Virus record (IMG/VR): IMGVR_UViG_3300042889_000228
Location: 1 to 31,397 of that record
Length of the DNA stretch: 31,397 bases
DNA from: a virus
Reading direction: 5' to 3' (one strand)
Shown here: one piece after another, positions 25,913 to 31,397 of the stretch
Layout of the letters: every line of letters begins with the position of its first letter
How positions within the stretch are numbered: position 1 is the stretch's first letter
Position numbers and translations under genes: made by a program
Notes under the pieces: model-generated
What the model saw: the letters and a program-made list of their open reading frames with translations, nothing else
The model's database searches: none
What the model was told of the DNA's origin: nothing

Positions 25913-25951
25913 TTATAACAATTAGGTAACGAATACTAAATAGCCTTGACA
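25913..25951 (+). promoter_or_regulatory. TTATAACAATT element plus TTGACA, copy B
   Basis: TTATAACAATT (25913-25923) and CTTGACA (25945-25951) have the same 32-base offset as copy A. The nearest -10 candidates are poor. It lies just before the gene at 26006 in the only clear intergenic gap of this block, so it likely starts a second early transcript. Confidence 0.5.
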
Positions 25952-26005
25952 CCTGTTAGGGACAACGATTAACTAGTAGTAACAAAGAAACTTGGAGGTT
26001 TCAAA

Positions 26006-26215
26006 ATGAGAGCAGAACGAGTAGACAACCCTTACATCAAGGGAGTGCCTGACTCAGGGATTTATACCCTAGAAGTCAGCGCAATGATAAGAGCCACCGA
26101 AACTGGACAGGTGTGGCTGGAACGCCAGACCTATCAGGGCACTGACGTCAACAGCGCAAAGAAAATGTTCAGAGAACACATGAGAGAAAACGGATTCGTA
26201 CTAGTCAACGACTAG
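26006..26215 (+). CDS. 69-residue early protein
   Basis: Starts MRAERVDNPYIKGVPDSGIY with GGAGG upstream. It shows a beta-rich body (YTLEVSAMIRATETGQVWLE) and a helical C-terminus (SAKKMFREHMRENGFVLV). It is the first gene after promoter-like module B. After its stop comes GTTTAAAC (26219), then AAGGAGG. Function unknown. Confidence 0.7.
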   Translation: MRAERVDNPYIKGVPDSGIYTLEVSAMIRATETGQVWLERQTYQGTDVNSAKKMFREHMRENGFVLVND

Positions 26216-26238
26216 GACGTTTAAACAAGGAGGAAAAC

Positions 26239-26619
26239 ATGGGAAAAGTAATTATCAAGTACGAACTAGAAGACCAAGAACTATGGAGCGCAATGTGGGG
26301 CAGTGGATTTGAGTCCGACCCCGTAACACGCAACTACCTGATGTCACTGGATTTCATTGAAGGTGACTGGGAGACGGTGGGCATAGTCAACATTGGATAC
26401 GTTGACCCCAAAGATGACACCGAGGGCGAAGATGAAACCAAATGGTTGAAGAAGCGTTTAAACATCGTTGACCTAGTGGAAGCGCTGGAGGTAGCAATCA
26501 AGGGATTCCGTCACGTACCTTGCGGTGGAGACATAACCCCTGACCTTGAACAATGGGATGCCTGTATCAGTGACATCATCTTGCAACTAGCCCTATACGG
26601 CAAGGAGGTGTGGGCATAA
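26239..26619 (+). CDS. 126-residue acidic early protein
   Basis: MGKVIIKYELEDQELWSAMW... is acidic, with a stretch DPKDDTEGEDETKW. A strong AAGGAGG stands before it. GTTTAAAC occurs within at 26456. The C-terminal half is helical (LVEALEVAIKGFRHVPCG). It is followed by a TAATG overlap. No family recognised. Confidence 0.7.
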   Translation: MGKVIIKYELEDQELWSAMWGSGFESDPVTRNYLMSLDFIEGDWETVGIVNIGYVDPKDDTEGEDETKWLKKRLNIVDLVEALEVAIKGFRHVPCGGDITPDLEQWDACISDIILQLALYGKEVWA

Positions 26620-26843
26620 TGGCGCAATACCAATACGTAGTTATGTACGATTCAAGTACCGAACAATGGGAGGTTGATGTTGATACGGTGGCAGAACTAA
26701 ACGACAGGCTTTTCTATGACAGCGAGATACAGGAATGGATTTACCCTGATGACCCTGACTACCCAGTACATAAAGAGATTTACCTAGCAATGGAGGATGC
26801 GTTAGCCGTAATCCTTAAAGAAAATAGTATGGAGGAAATGTAA
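26619..26843 (+). CDS. 74-residue acidic early protein
   Basis: I start at ATG 26619 (MAQYQYVVMYDSSTEQWEVD), overlapping the previous stop as TAATG, with AAGGAGG 11 bases upstream. It is acidic and Tyr-rich (YDSEIQEWIYPDDPDYPVHK). Overlaps its successor by TAATG. Function unknown. Confidence 0.7.
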   Translation: MAQYQYVVMYDSSTEQWEVDVDTVAELNDRLFYDSEIQEWIYPDDPDYPVHKEIYLAMEDALAVILKENSMEEM

Positions 26844-27241
26844 TGGACGCAATCCAACACTACTTAGATTCAATAGGGTTCACGGTGGACACCACGCAAC
26901 AATACGGGGGTGACACCCCTAAGTGGGCAAAGGACATGAACGCTTATGAATGTATCCTCAAGCGCAACGGTGAGAGGATGTTTGCTACCCCATTTTATCA
27001 GGGCAAGGCACACGTTGAATCACCTAAGCGTGAAGACGTACTGCACGCCATACTTGCAGACAGAAGCACGTTAGATTATTCCAGAGATTTTGAAGACTGG
27101 GCTAACGGACTGGGCTACAACGTGGACAGCATTAGCGACAAGAAATTGTTTGATTTAATTACCGAACAAACAAACAAATTAGAACTACACTTTACAGAGC
27201 AGGAACTATCTATCCTGTCTGAACTAATGGAGGGAATGTAA
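26843..27241 (+). CDS. 132-residue conserved-type phage protein
   Basis: MDAIQHYLDSIGFTVDTTQQ... has the pattern W..DMNAYECILKRNGERM, PFYQGKAHVESP, DVLHAILADRS, FEDWANGLGYNVDS. I recall this as a widely spread phage family of unknown function. GGAGG is in the preceding gene. It is coupled at both ends by TAATG. No catalytic site is evident. Confidence 0.75.
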   Translation: MDAIQHYLDSIGFTVDTTQQYGGDTPKWAKDMNAYECILKRNGERMFATPFYQGKAHVESPKREDVLHAILADRSTLDYSRDFEDWANGLGYNVDSISDKKLFDLITEQTNKLELHFTEQELSILSELMEGM

Positions 27242-27483
27242 TGAGAACAGATGAGTTAATTGGGATGCTTACCAAGTACAGCAAGCCAGAGGAGCAGGTG
27301 TACGCCCTATGGTTTGACCGTGAATTGGTAGAGCAGTACAACGATACCGAGATACCATTGACTGAAGAAGAATGGCAGGAGTTTGAGGAAGACTGGCACA
27401 ACACCGACCTACAACTAGTTGATGTGTTTAACGCAATCATTAACGGAATACGAAACAAGGAGGAAAACAATGAGACTGTTTAA
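27241..27483 (+). CDS. 80-residue acidic early protein
   Basis: MRTDELIGMLTKYSKPEEQV... is strongly acidic (LTEEEWQEFEEDWHNTDLQL). It starts by TAATG overlap and ends with GTT TAA in GTTTAAAC at 27478. It overlaps the next small gene by 14 bases. Function unknown; a DNA-mimic role is possible given the charge but not shown. Confidence 0.65.
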   Translation: MRTDELIGMLTKYSKPEEQVYALWFDRELVEQYNDTEIPLTEEEWQEFEEDWHNTDLQLVDVFNAIINGIRNKEENNETV

Positions 27484-27598
27484 ACGAGCAGAGCAAGACA
27501 CGTACGAAATACTAGATGACCTAATGGTACGCATGGCAAGTGACGAAACGTATGATGAATACATTGTGATTAGAGGAGGCATGAACAATGGGCGATAG
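27470..27598 (+). CDS. 42-residue early protein
   Basis: MRLFKRAEQDTYEILDDLMV... has a very strong ribosome site (AAGGAGG, 8 bases upstream). It overlaps the preceding gene by 14 bases and the next by 11. GTTTAAAC falls in its own codons 3-6. Helical, unknown function. Confidence 0.55.
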   Translation: MRLFKRAEQDTYEILDDLMVRMASDETYDEYIVIRGGMNNGR

Positions 27599-28016
27599 AT
27601 TTACATTCGGCGTGACCGACAGAACTGGTGACGTGCTTTATCTTTACTCTCATTGGGGCGGAGAGGATTGGGATAACAACCTAAAGAATGCTATCCACAA
27701 GGCGTATGCACATAGTCAAAGTAGTGAACGTGCTAACCGTATTATTATCTCGCAACTAATTGGTGAATCTTGGGATAGCACAACAGGCTACGCCTTTAGT
27801 ATCAACAACGTGACGGATACAGAATACCAATACGTACCTGTTGTGGATTTTAACCACAGCACCGTTACATTCTATGAGTATAGTTATGAACACGAGTTAG
27901 GTGATGCGTTACTTAAACTATCTATCCTTGAGTACCTAGGTTGCAACGACATCTTTGGTCTGTTGCATTATGCGCAACAAGCACTAGAGGAGGCTAGACC
28001 TGATGTCACCGTATGA
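27588..28016 (+). CDS. 142-residue conserved-type phage protein
   Basis: MGDRFTFGVTDRTGDVLYLY... contains YSHWGGEDWDNNLKNAIHKA and NRIIISQLIGESWDSTTGYA, a pattern I recall from many actinophage hypothetical proteins. GAGGAGG precedes ATG. It has a beta-strand-rich core. Function unknown. Confidence 0.75.
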   Translation: MGDRFTFGVTDRTGDVLYLYSHWGGEDWDNNLKNAIHKAYAHSQSSERANRIIISQLIGESWDSTTGYAFSINNVTDTEYQYVPVVDFNHSTVTFYEYSYEHELGDALLKLSILEYLGCNDIFGLLHYAQQALEEARPDVTV

Positions 28017-28128
28017 ATTAGATGATGATGAGATACACACCGTATACACACAAGATGTGTATGTATGTAAGCGATGCAGTTTAAACGACCCTTGGCACGA
28101 ATGCGAGGGGAGACCAGACAATGAGTGA
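28003..28128 (+). CDS. 41-residue zinc-finger-like miniprotein
   Basis: MSPYELDDDEIHTVYTQDVY... carries CKRC, then His and Cys (WHEC), a possible four-ligand zinc site. GAGGAGG lies upstream. GTTTAAAC (28079) falls in its codons. It overlaps both neighbours. Function unknown. Confidence 0.55.
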   Translation: MSPYELDDDEIHTVYTQDVYVCKRCSLNDPWHECEGRPDNE

Positions 28129-28249
28129 GACTATGCATTGTGACTGGGTATGGCAGGACGATAGAGACGGTTACCGCTACTGGCGGTGTACCGAACACGG
28201 AGAAATAGAATCAGAACAACTGGAGGAAAAAACTTATGGAGAAAATTAA
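28121..28249 (+). CDS. 42-residue Cys/His miniprotein
   Basis: MSETMHCDWVWQDDRDGYRY... contains His6, Cys7 and CTEH further on, suggesting a small metal site. It overlaps the previous and next genes by 8 and 14 bases. Small Trp/Tyr-rich zinc-type proteins are common in early phage regions. Function unknown. Confidence 0.55.
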   Translation: MSETMHCDWVWQDDRDGYRYWRCTEHGEIESEQLEEKTYGEN

Positions 28250-28520
28250 GTACCCGAACTATGACGGCACACAGAACTGCGCACGTATGGGTGTGGATGT
28301 GTTCTATCAGGACTACGATAATAAGACAACGGCGCAAGAGGTAGCAGACTTAAAAGAGTTTTGCTCTAACTGCAACATACTTGTTGAGTGTGCAGACTAC
28401 GCAATCAAGCACGAGAAGTATGGTTTCTGGGGTGGTACTACGCCTTATGAGAGACGTACTATCCGCAACAAGCGTGGCATTAGATTGAACTTGCCCGAAA
28501 ATGATTGGACAAAAAAGTAA
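28236..28520 (+). CDS. WhiB-like iron-sulfur transcription regulator
   Basis: The 94-residue protein has the four WhiB cysteines (Cys15, then CSNC at 43-46, and Cys52) and the Gly-Trp turn (GFWGGTTPYERR, near 63-74) followed by a basic tail (RNKRGIRLNL). WhiB proteins bind a 4Fe-4S cluster and act with the main sigma factor; phage members (such as TM4 WhiBTM4) can block host WhiB and cell division. GGAGG precedes its ATG. This is the best host marker in the window. A role in switching phage or host promoters is inference. Confidence 0.9.
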   Translation: MEKIKYPNYDGTQNCARMGVDVFYQDYDNKTTAQEVADLKEFCSNCNILVECADYAIKHEKYGFWGGTTPYERRTIRNKRGIRLNLPENDWTKK

Positions 28521-28705
28521 TGGTAATCAGCACAGTTGAAAAAGAGTCAGATGTTTATGAGGAGATACACGTAGAGGTTGAGCCTGATACTGGGTCAATC
28601 TTTTTAGGTAACACACATTTCTTTATGGAACGCAAGACATTTGAACGCTTACTGTTCACAATGCAAGCCGCCCTATTAGAAGAAGAAATGTTGGGTAGTC
28701 AATGA
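28520..28705 (+). CDS. 61-residue early protein
   Basis: I start at ATG 28520 (MVISTVEKESDVYEEIHVEV), overlapping the WhiB stop as TAATG, rather than at an in-frame TTG. It is acidic with beta strands and a C-terminal helix (TFERLLFTMQAALLEEEM). It overlaps the next gene by ATGA. Function unknown. Confidence 0.6.
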   Translation: MVISTVEKESDVYEEIHVEVEPDTGSIFLGNTHFFMERKTFERLLFTMQAALLEEEMLGSQ

Positions 28706-28800
28706 ATTTTATTCTATTTGTTGTGTGCCTTGGACAGGCACTAGCGATACGCAGATTGTATCGGGAAAACAAGTTTCTAACGGATGTGTTGCGTAAATGA
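28702..28800 (+). CDS. 32-residue membrane-anchored microprotein
   Basis: MNFILFVVCLGQALAIRRLY... has a short hydrophobic N-terminus (about 13 residues) and a charged tail (RENKFLTDVLRK). It overlaps both neighbours by ATGA. The hydrophobic run is short for a membrane span, so anchoring is tentative. Function unknown. Confidence 0.5.
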   Translation: MNFILFVVCLGQALAIRRLYRENKFLTDVLRK

Positions 28801-29132
28801 GAACACGTAAGAAAGAACTAGAGGCTATCGCTGATGTCCTTGAGCAAGAGCACCATGACGTGGTTTATCTAGCAGAGATTATCTGGAAGATGATAGATGA
28901 GATGCGCCGTGAACGTGAACTTTACGTAGTAGGTGTGAACTATCAAGGTGTTGGACAGTTTCTATTCGGACCTTATGAGTCAGATACTATGGCTACTAAA
29001 GATTACGAGGGACGAGGTAACATTCGTGCGCTCCAACAAGGTGACATTGCCAAGGTGTTTAAACTACTTGCACCTACAAAAGTATTTGCAGACAGCGATG
29101 AGATACAAGGTGACTTGTTTGACATCAGATAG
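28797..29132 (+). CDS. 111-residue early protein, last gene of the block
   Basis: MRTRKKELEAIADVLEQEHH... has a charged helical N-terminus (VVYLAEIIWKMIDEMRRERE) and a mixed C-terminus (LFGPYESDTMATKDYEGRGN). GTTTAAAC occurs within at 29057 and overlaps its stop at 29132. It ends the small-gene block before a large inverted repeat. Function unknown. Confidence 0.65.
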   Translation: MRTRKKELEAIADVLEQEHHDVVYLAEIIWKMIDEMRRERELYVVGVNYQGVGQFLFGPYESDTMATKDYEGRGNIRALQQGDIAKVFKLLAPTKVFADSDEIQGDLFDIR

Positions 29133-29156
29133 TTTAAACGCTATCATTATAAATGT

Positions 29157-29213
29157 TGTCGGGGTTGAGCCGTGATTTTTTCACCTCCATGTTTCATCAC
29201 TGCTCCCCCGACA
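29157..29213 (+). other. Large imperfect hairpin with anti-SD-like loop
   Basis: TGTCGGGG (29157-29164) pairs with CCCCGACA (29206-29213), then GAGC with GCTC and GTGAT with ATCAC, a total of 17 bp with a two-base bulge and one mismatch. The 19-base loop (29177-29195) contains CACCTCC, as in the 16S rRNA anti-Shine-Dalgarno. It lies between the end of the small-gene block and a promoter. It may be a terminator-like barrier or a small RNA; no U-tract follows. Confidence 0.6.
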
Positions 29214-29226
29214 CACCGTGTACGAT

Positions 29227-29254
29227 TTGACAACCACCAAACATGGACTATAAC
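29227..29254 (+). promoter_or_regulatory. Promoter of the nuclease/helicase block
   Basis: TTGACA (29227-29232), 16 bases, then TATAAC (29249-29254). This is the best promoter in the window by consensus. The expected start is near 29261, 12 bases before two tandem stem-loops. Confidence 0.65.
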
Positions 29255-29272
29255 TTAACAACAACAACACAT

Positions 29273-29319
29273 GTTCTGCTAAGGCAGAACCAATAGTAGG
29301 TTCGCCCTTAAAGGCGAAC
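29273..29319 (+). other. Two tandem stem-loops in the nuclease leader
   Basis: GTTCTGC / GCAGAAC (29273-29290, 7 bp, TAAG loop) and GTTCGCC / GGCGAAC (29300-29319, 7 bp, CTTAAA loop) are perfect stems nine bases apart. They lie directly after the predicted start of transcription. They resemble the four stem-loops in the late leader. Neither has a U-tract, so they are not ordinary terminators. Confidence 0.65.
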
Positions 29320-29338
29320 ATAAGAAACAGAGGTAGAA

Positions 29339-29542
29339 ATGATTAAGGTGAATGGGTATGAGTTACCTGTGCATGTTAGCCATAGCCAGATAGGTACGTA
29401 CAATTCTTGTGGGTACAAGTACTGGTTACAGAAAGCATTGAACGTTGCCGAGGGTCAGACATGGTGGTTGGCTGGTGGTGTTGCAGTTCACGAAGCAACC
29501 GAAGCCTATGACCGTCAACTATGGGAACTTGAGGGACGATAG
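29339..29542 (+). CDS. Cas4/RecB-like nuclease, N-terminal part
   Basis: This 67-residue frame contains SHSQIGTYNSCGYKYWLQKA, with the first cluster Cys (Cys24), and GGVAVHEATEAYD (His51, Glu55), the N-terminal motif of PD-(D/E)XK exonucleases of the Cas4/AddB-like group. It ends with TAG, overlapping a GTG start for the rest of the enzyme (TAGTG). GAGG precedes its ATG. Alone it lacks the catalytic DxK. Either two chains assemble, the frame is shifted, or the split is a sequencing or assembly error. Confidence 0.7.
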   Translation: MIKVNGYELPVHVSHSQIGTYNSCGYKYWLQKALNVAEGQTWWLAGGVAVHEATEAYDRQLWELEGR

Positions 29543-30201
29543 TGACACAACAAGAATTACTACCCATAGCCAAAACATCTGAAGAGTTGTGGTCTACCTA
29601 CTGGGAAGCCAATTTAACCCGTCAGCGTGGCGTACAGGGGCAGGAAGACACATCCACGTGGCGTGCTGGTGGTCGTGCAACCGTAGCCAATCCCAACAAG
29701 GAAGACGGGGACTGGTGGCAAGCAAACGGTTTAAACATGGTGAACAACTGGGTTAGTTTCCGTAATGCGGAACACAACCTAGACCTATGGGTTACACCTC
29801 AGGGTGTACCTGCCATTGAACTTGTATTCAACATGAATCTAGATGGTGTCATGGTTAAGGGTGCACTTGACCGCATGATGGTGCTACCTGACGGTAGCCT
29901 TGTAGTGCTGGACATCAAGTCAGGTGCACGTATGCCTTCATCAGACTTTCAGTTGGGTATCTATGCGGTAGCCATGGAGGAAGTGTTCGGTGTTCGTCCT
30001 AAGTATGGGCTATACTGGGACGCACGTAAGGGCGCAACATCAGAGTTAATCAACCTAGATAAGTGGACACGTGAAACGGTGTCAGAGATTGTAGGAATGT
30101 TTGACAAGGCTCGGAGGGCTGGTATCTTTATACCTAACTTTGACCACTGTAAGATGTGTAATTTTAAGAACGATTGTAAGTATCAGAATGGAGATAAGTA
30201 A
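29542..30201 (+). CDS. Cas4/RecB-like PD-(D/E)XK nuclease, C-terminal part
   Basis: The 219-residue frame starts with GTG at 29542, overlapping the preceding TAG. It has the catalytic core: Asp110 (GALDRMMV), Asp124-Ile-Lys126 (LDIKSG) and Gln137/Tyr141 (QLGIY). The end has CKMCNFKNDC (Cys203, Cys206, Cys212), which with Cys24 of the upstream frame would give a four-Cys iron-sulfur site. Phage members degrade DNA ends in recombination or replication. GTTTAAAC is inside at 29729. Confidence 0.8.
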   Translation: MTQQELLPIAKTSEELWSTYWEANLTRQRGVQGQEDTSTWRAGGRATVANPNKEDGDWWQANGLNMVNNWVSFRNAEHNLDLWVTPQGVPAIELVFNMNLDGVMVKGALDRMMVLPDGSLVVLDIKSGARMPSSDFQLGIYAVAMEEVFGVRPKYGLYWDARKGATSELINLDKWTRETVSEIVGMFDKARRAGIFIPNFDHCKMCNFKNDCKYQNGDK

Positions 30202-30648
30202 ATGGAAAAGAACTATGTAGTAAACGTAAAGACAAACAAGGGCACAATCATCACAGCACGTGGTGACAGTGCCGAGGAACTAATCGCTAACGTTAATGCG
30301 TTGGTAGCACAGGGTGCACCTGATGCAATCAGCACATTAGAGGAAGCATTCACTGGTGTATCAGCACCACGTGTACTAGCAACAGACCCTGTTGCTTTAG
30401 TTCAGGCATCACTAGGTGGGGAAGTTGTTGCAGAAGTACCAGCGTTTGCACCTGTTGCACCGCCAGTACAGGCATCAGTATCTAGTGGTAGCGATAAGAT
30501 GTGCATTCACGGTGCAATGGTTAAGCGAACAGGCAACGGTGCTAAGGGAGAATGGCGTGCATTCTTCTGCCCAACACCTAAGGGCACAGCAGACCAGTGC
30601 TCACCAACGTTTGCTAACCGCAACACACCAGAGTGGAACAGTTTCTAG
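30202..30648 (+). CDS. Zinc-ribbon-like protein next to nuclease
   Basis: The 148-residue protein has an N-terminal alpha/beta domain (MEKNYVVNVKTNKGTIITAR), an Ala/Pro/Val-rich linker (about 55-95) and a C-terminal metal-type domain with CIHGAMVKR, FFCPTPKG and DQCSP (Cys101, His103, Cys123, Cys133). Phages often keep such a C-terminal domain beside recombination enzymes; a single-strand DNA-binding role is possible but inferred. It follows the nuclease stop with no gap. Confidence 0.7.
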   Translation: MEKNYVVNVKTNKGTIITARGDSAEELIANVNALVAQGAPDAISTLEEAFTGVSAPRVLATDPVALVQASLGGEVVAEVPAFAPVAPPVQASVSSGSDKMCIHGAMVKRTGNGAKGEWRAFFCPTPKGTADQCSPTFANRNTPEWNSF

Positions 30649-30684
30649 CACTTCGGGTACTAGAAAAACATAACTGAATAAAGG

Positions 30685-30768
30685 TCTGTCCTGCTGGAGG
30701 GGAAGCCAGTCAGTACAGATAGGGATGTAGGTCAGAAAGCCTACATGTGGTGCAAGTCCACACATCCC
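30685..30768 (+). ncRNA. Structured RNA element before helicase gene
   Basis: Two structures lie in the gap before the helicase. The first is a bulged hairpin: TCTGT / ACAGA outer (30685-30689 with 30715-30719), CTG / CAG, and CTGG / CCAG around an 8-base loop. The second is a three-way junction: GGGATG (30722-30727) with CATCCC (30763-30768), TAGG / CCTA, and TGTGG / CCACA closing TGCAAGT. The last hairpin resembles a tRNA T-arm. AAGGAGG is 10 bases downstream, so it could regulate translation. Known class not recognised. Confidence 0.6.
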
Positions 30769-30788
30769 ACGCTTAACAAGGAGGAACA

Positions 30789-31397
30789 ATGAAAACATTA
30801 AGCAGGTCCGTAGGACGTTCAGACATTGGTGGCGAGCCAATGCCGTCAGTCTTTCGCACGTTTGAACAGAATAAGATTATCTTTAGACGTTCAGAGGTAT
30901 CGTTAATTGCTGGCACACCTGGTGCAGGTAAGTCAACACTTGCCCTAGCACTAGCCTTGCGTATGCAAGCACCAACACTGTACGTATCAGCAGATACCAA
31001 TGCTCACACCATGGCAATGCGTTTGTATTCCATGATTGAGGGTGTCTCACAGACAGATGCAGAGAAGATTATCTCCGAGCAACCAGAGTTAGCCAAGGAA
31101 AAGTTGGCACAAGCACGACACATCTACTGGTCATTTGATTCATCACCTAGTCTAAGCGATTTAGATGATGAGGTTACTGCCCTTGAAGAAACGCTTGGCG
31201 AAAGCCCTGCTCTCATAGTTGTTGACAACTTAATGGACATTAACATGGACGGTGGCGAAGAGTTCGGTGCTATGCGTAGCGCACTAAAGGAACTTAAGTA
31301 CCTAGCCAGAGATACCAACGCTGCCGTTGTGGTACTACACCACACTAAAGAGGGTTACTCAGGCACACCATGTCAACCAAGGTCATCAGTTCAGGGA
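30789..31397 (+). CDS. RecA/DnaB-like ATPase (helicase-type), partial
   Basis: Only the first 203 residues are visible. Walker A is GTPGAGKST (42-50), Walker B ALIVVDNLMDI (Asp146), and LHHTK (His184, His185) fits the RecA-fold sensor region of DnaB-like helicases. The N-terminus (MKTLSRSVGRSDIGGEPMPS) lacks a primase-binding domain, so it may be a short helicase or a RecA/RadA-like recombination ATPase. AAGGAGG stands before ATG. Likely part of the replication block with the nuclease. Confidence 0.8.
   Translation, partial: MKTLSRSVGRSDIGGEPMPSVFRTFEQNKIIFRRSEVSLIAGTPGAGKSTLALALALRMQAPTLYVSADTNAHTMAMRLYSMIEGVSQTDAEKIISEQPELAKEKLAQARHIYWSFDSSPSLSDLDDEVTALEETLGESPALIVVDNLMDINMDGGEEFGAMRSALKELKYLARDTNAAVVVLHHTKEGYSGTPCQPRSSVQG

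Larger units (their letters stand above)
23184..29736. repeat. GTTTAAAC palindrome family (16 copies)
   Basis: Copies begin at 23184, 24007, 24227, 24470, 24713, 25134, 25429, 25602, 25796, 26219, 26456, 27478, 28079, 29057, 29132 and 29729. One further copy lies at 15674. An 8-mer would be expected about once in 65 kb at random. Eight copies are at gene junctions, six inside reading frames and two in intergenic palindromes (one in CCCGTTTAAACGGG). This is far denser than chance and limited to the rightward region. Confidence 0.9.

Noticed and set aside
27210-27470. Minus-strand frame across three small plus-strand genes
   Set aside because: No ribosome site; the plus-strand genes have strong ones and TAATG coupling.
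28948-29175. Second plus-strand frame overlapping the 111-residue gene
   Set aside because: It lies out of frame within a better-supported gene, lacks a ribosome site, and runs into the large hairpin.
30722-30770. Ordinary tRNA gene
   Set aside because: T-arm and acceptor-like pairing exist, but there is no anticodon arm and the length is only about 50 bases.
30745-30775. Cobalamin riboswitch, because of GGTGCAAGTCC
   Set aside because: That string is common in cobalamin riboswitch cores, but the rest of the core and the downstream B12-box sequence are absent.

Overview
This window is most likely part of the genome of a tailed double-stranded DNA phage (Caudoviricetes) infecting an actinobacterium. 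The tailed-phage call rests on a large terminase, portal, scaffold and capsid block and a collagen-like tail fibre. The actinobacterial host is inferred mainly from a WhiB-like protein (28236-28520), a family essentially confined to Actinobacteria and their phages. Base composition looks moderate rather than GC-rich, which would suit a low-GC freshwater-type actinobacterium; that is inference. I see no integrase, excisionase, CRISPR array, rRNA or ordinary tRNA.

The left two thirds (1-22638) is one long minus-strand late operon, read right to left. It runs: a basic protein, terminase with an HTH-bearing N-terminus, portal, a proteasome/HslV-like Ntn-hydrolase in the usual place of the prohead protease, two small proteins, a 1890-residue virion protein, two more virion proteins, scaffold, major capsid, tail-fibre genes (one collagen-like), a glycosyltransferase with TPR-like repeats, several small Cys-rich or very basic proteins, an HNH endonuclease and a probable adaptor protein. 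Most junctions are TAATG or ATGA overlaps, so translation is probably coupled.

The divergent control region (22639-23555) has no convincing gene. It holds a candidate late promoter, four tandem stem-loops at the start of the late leader, five DnaA-box matches arranged as two repeated modules (a candidate replication origin), and rightward promoter-like elements.

The right third (23556-31397) is a plus-strand early/middle region. It has an SprT-like metalloprotease, about twenty small and mostly acidic proteins, several zinc-finger-like miniproteins, the WhiB-like protein, then a promoter-led replication and recombination module: a Cas4/RecB-like nuclease split over two reading frames, a zinc-ribbon protein, a structured RNA, and a RecA/DnaB-like ATPase that runs off the window.

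The most unusual non-coding feature is the 8-bp palindrome GTTTAAAC. I count 16 copies between 23184 and 29736 and only one in the rest of the window. About half lie at gene junctions, where the palindrome often holds the stop codon of one gene and sits directly before the start codon of the next. The most unusual protein is the HslV-like protease, which keeps the catalytic Thr1, Asp17 and Lys33 at the same positions as bacterial HslV.
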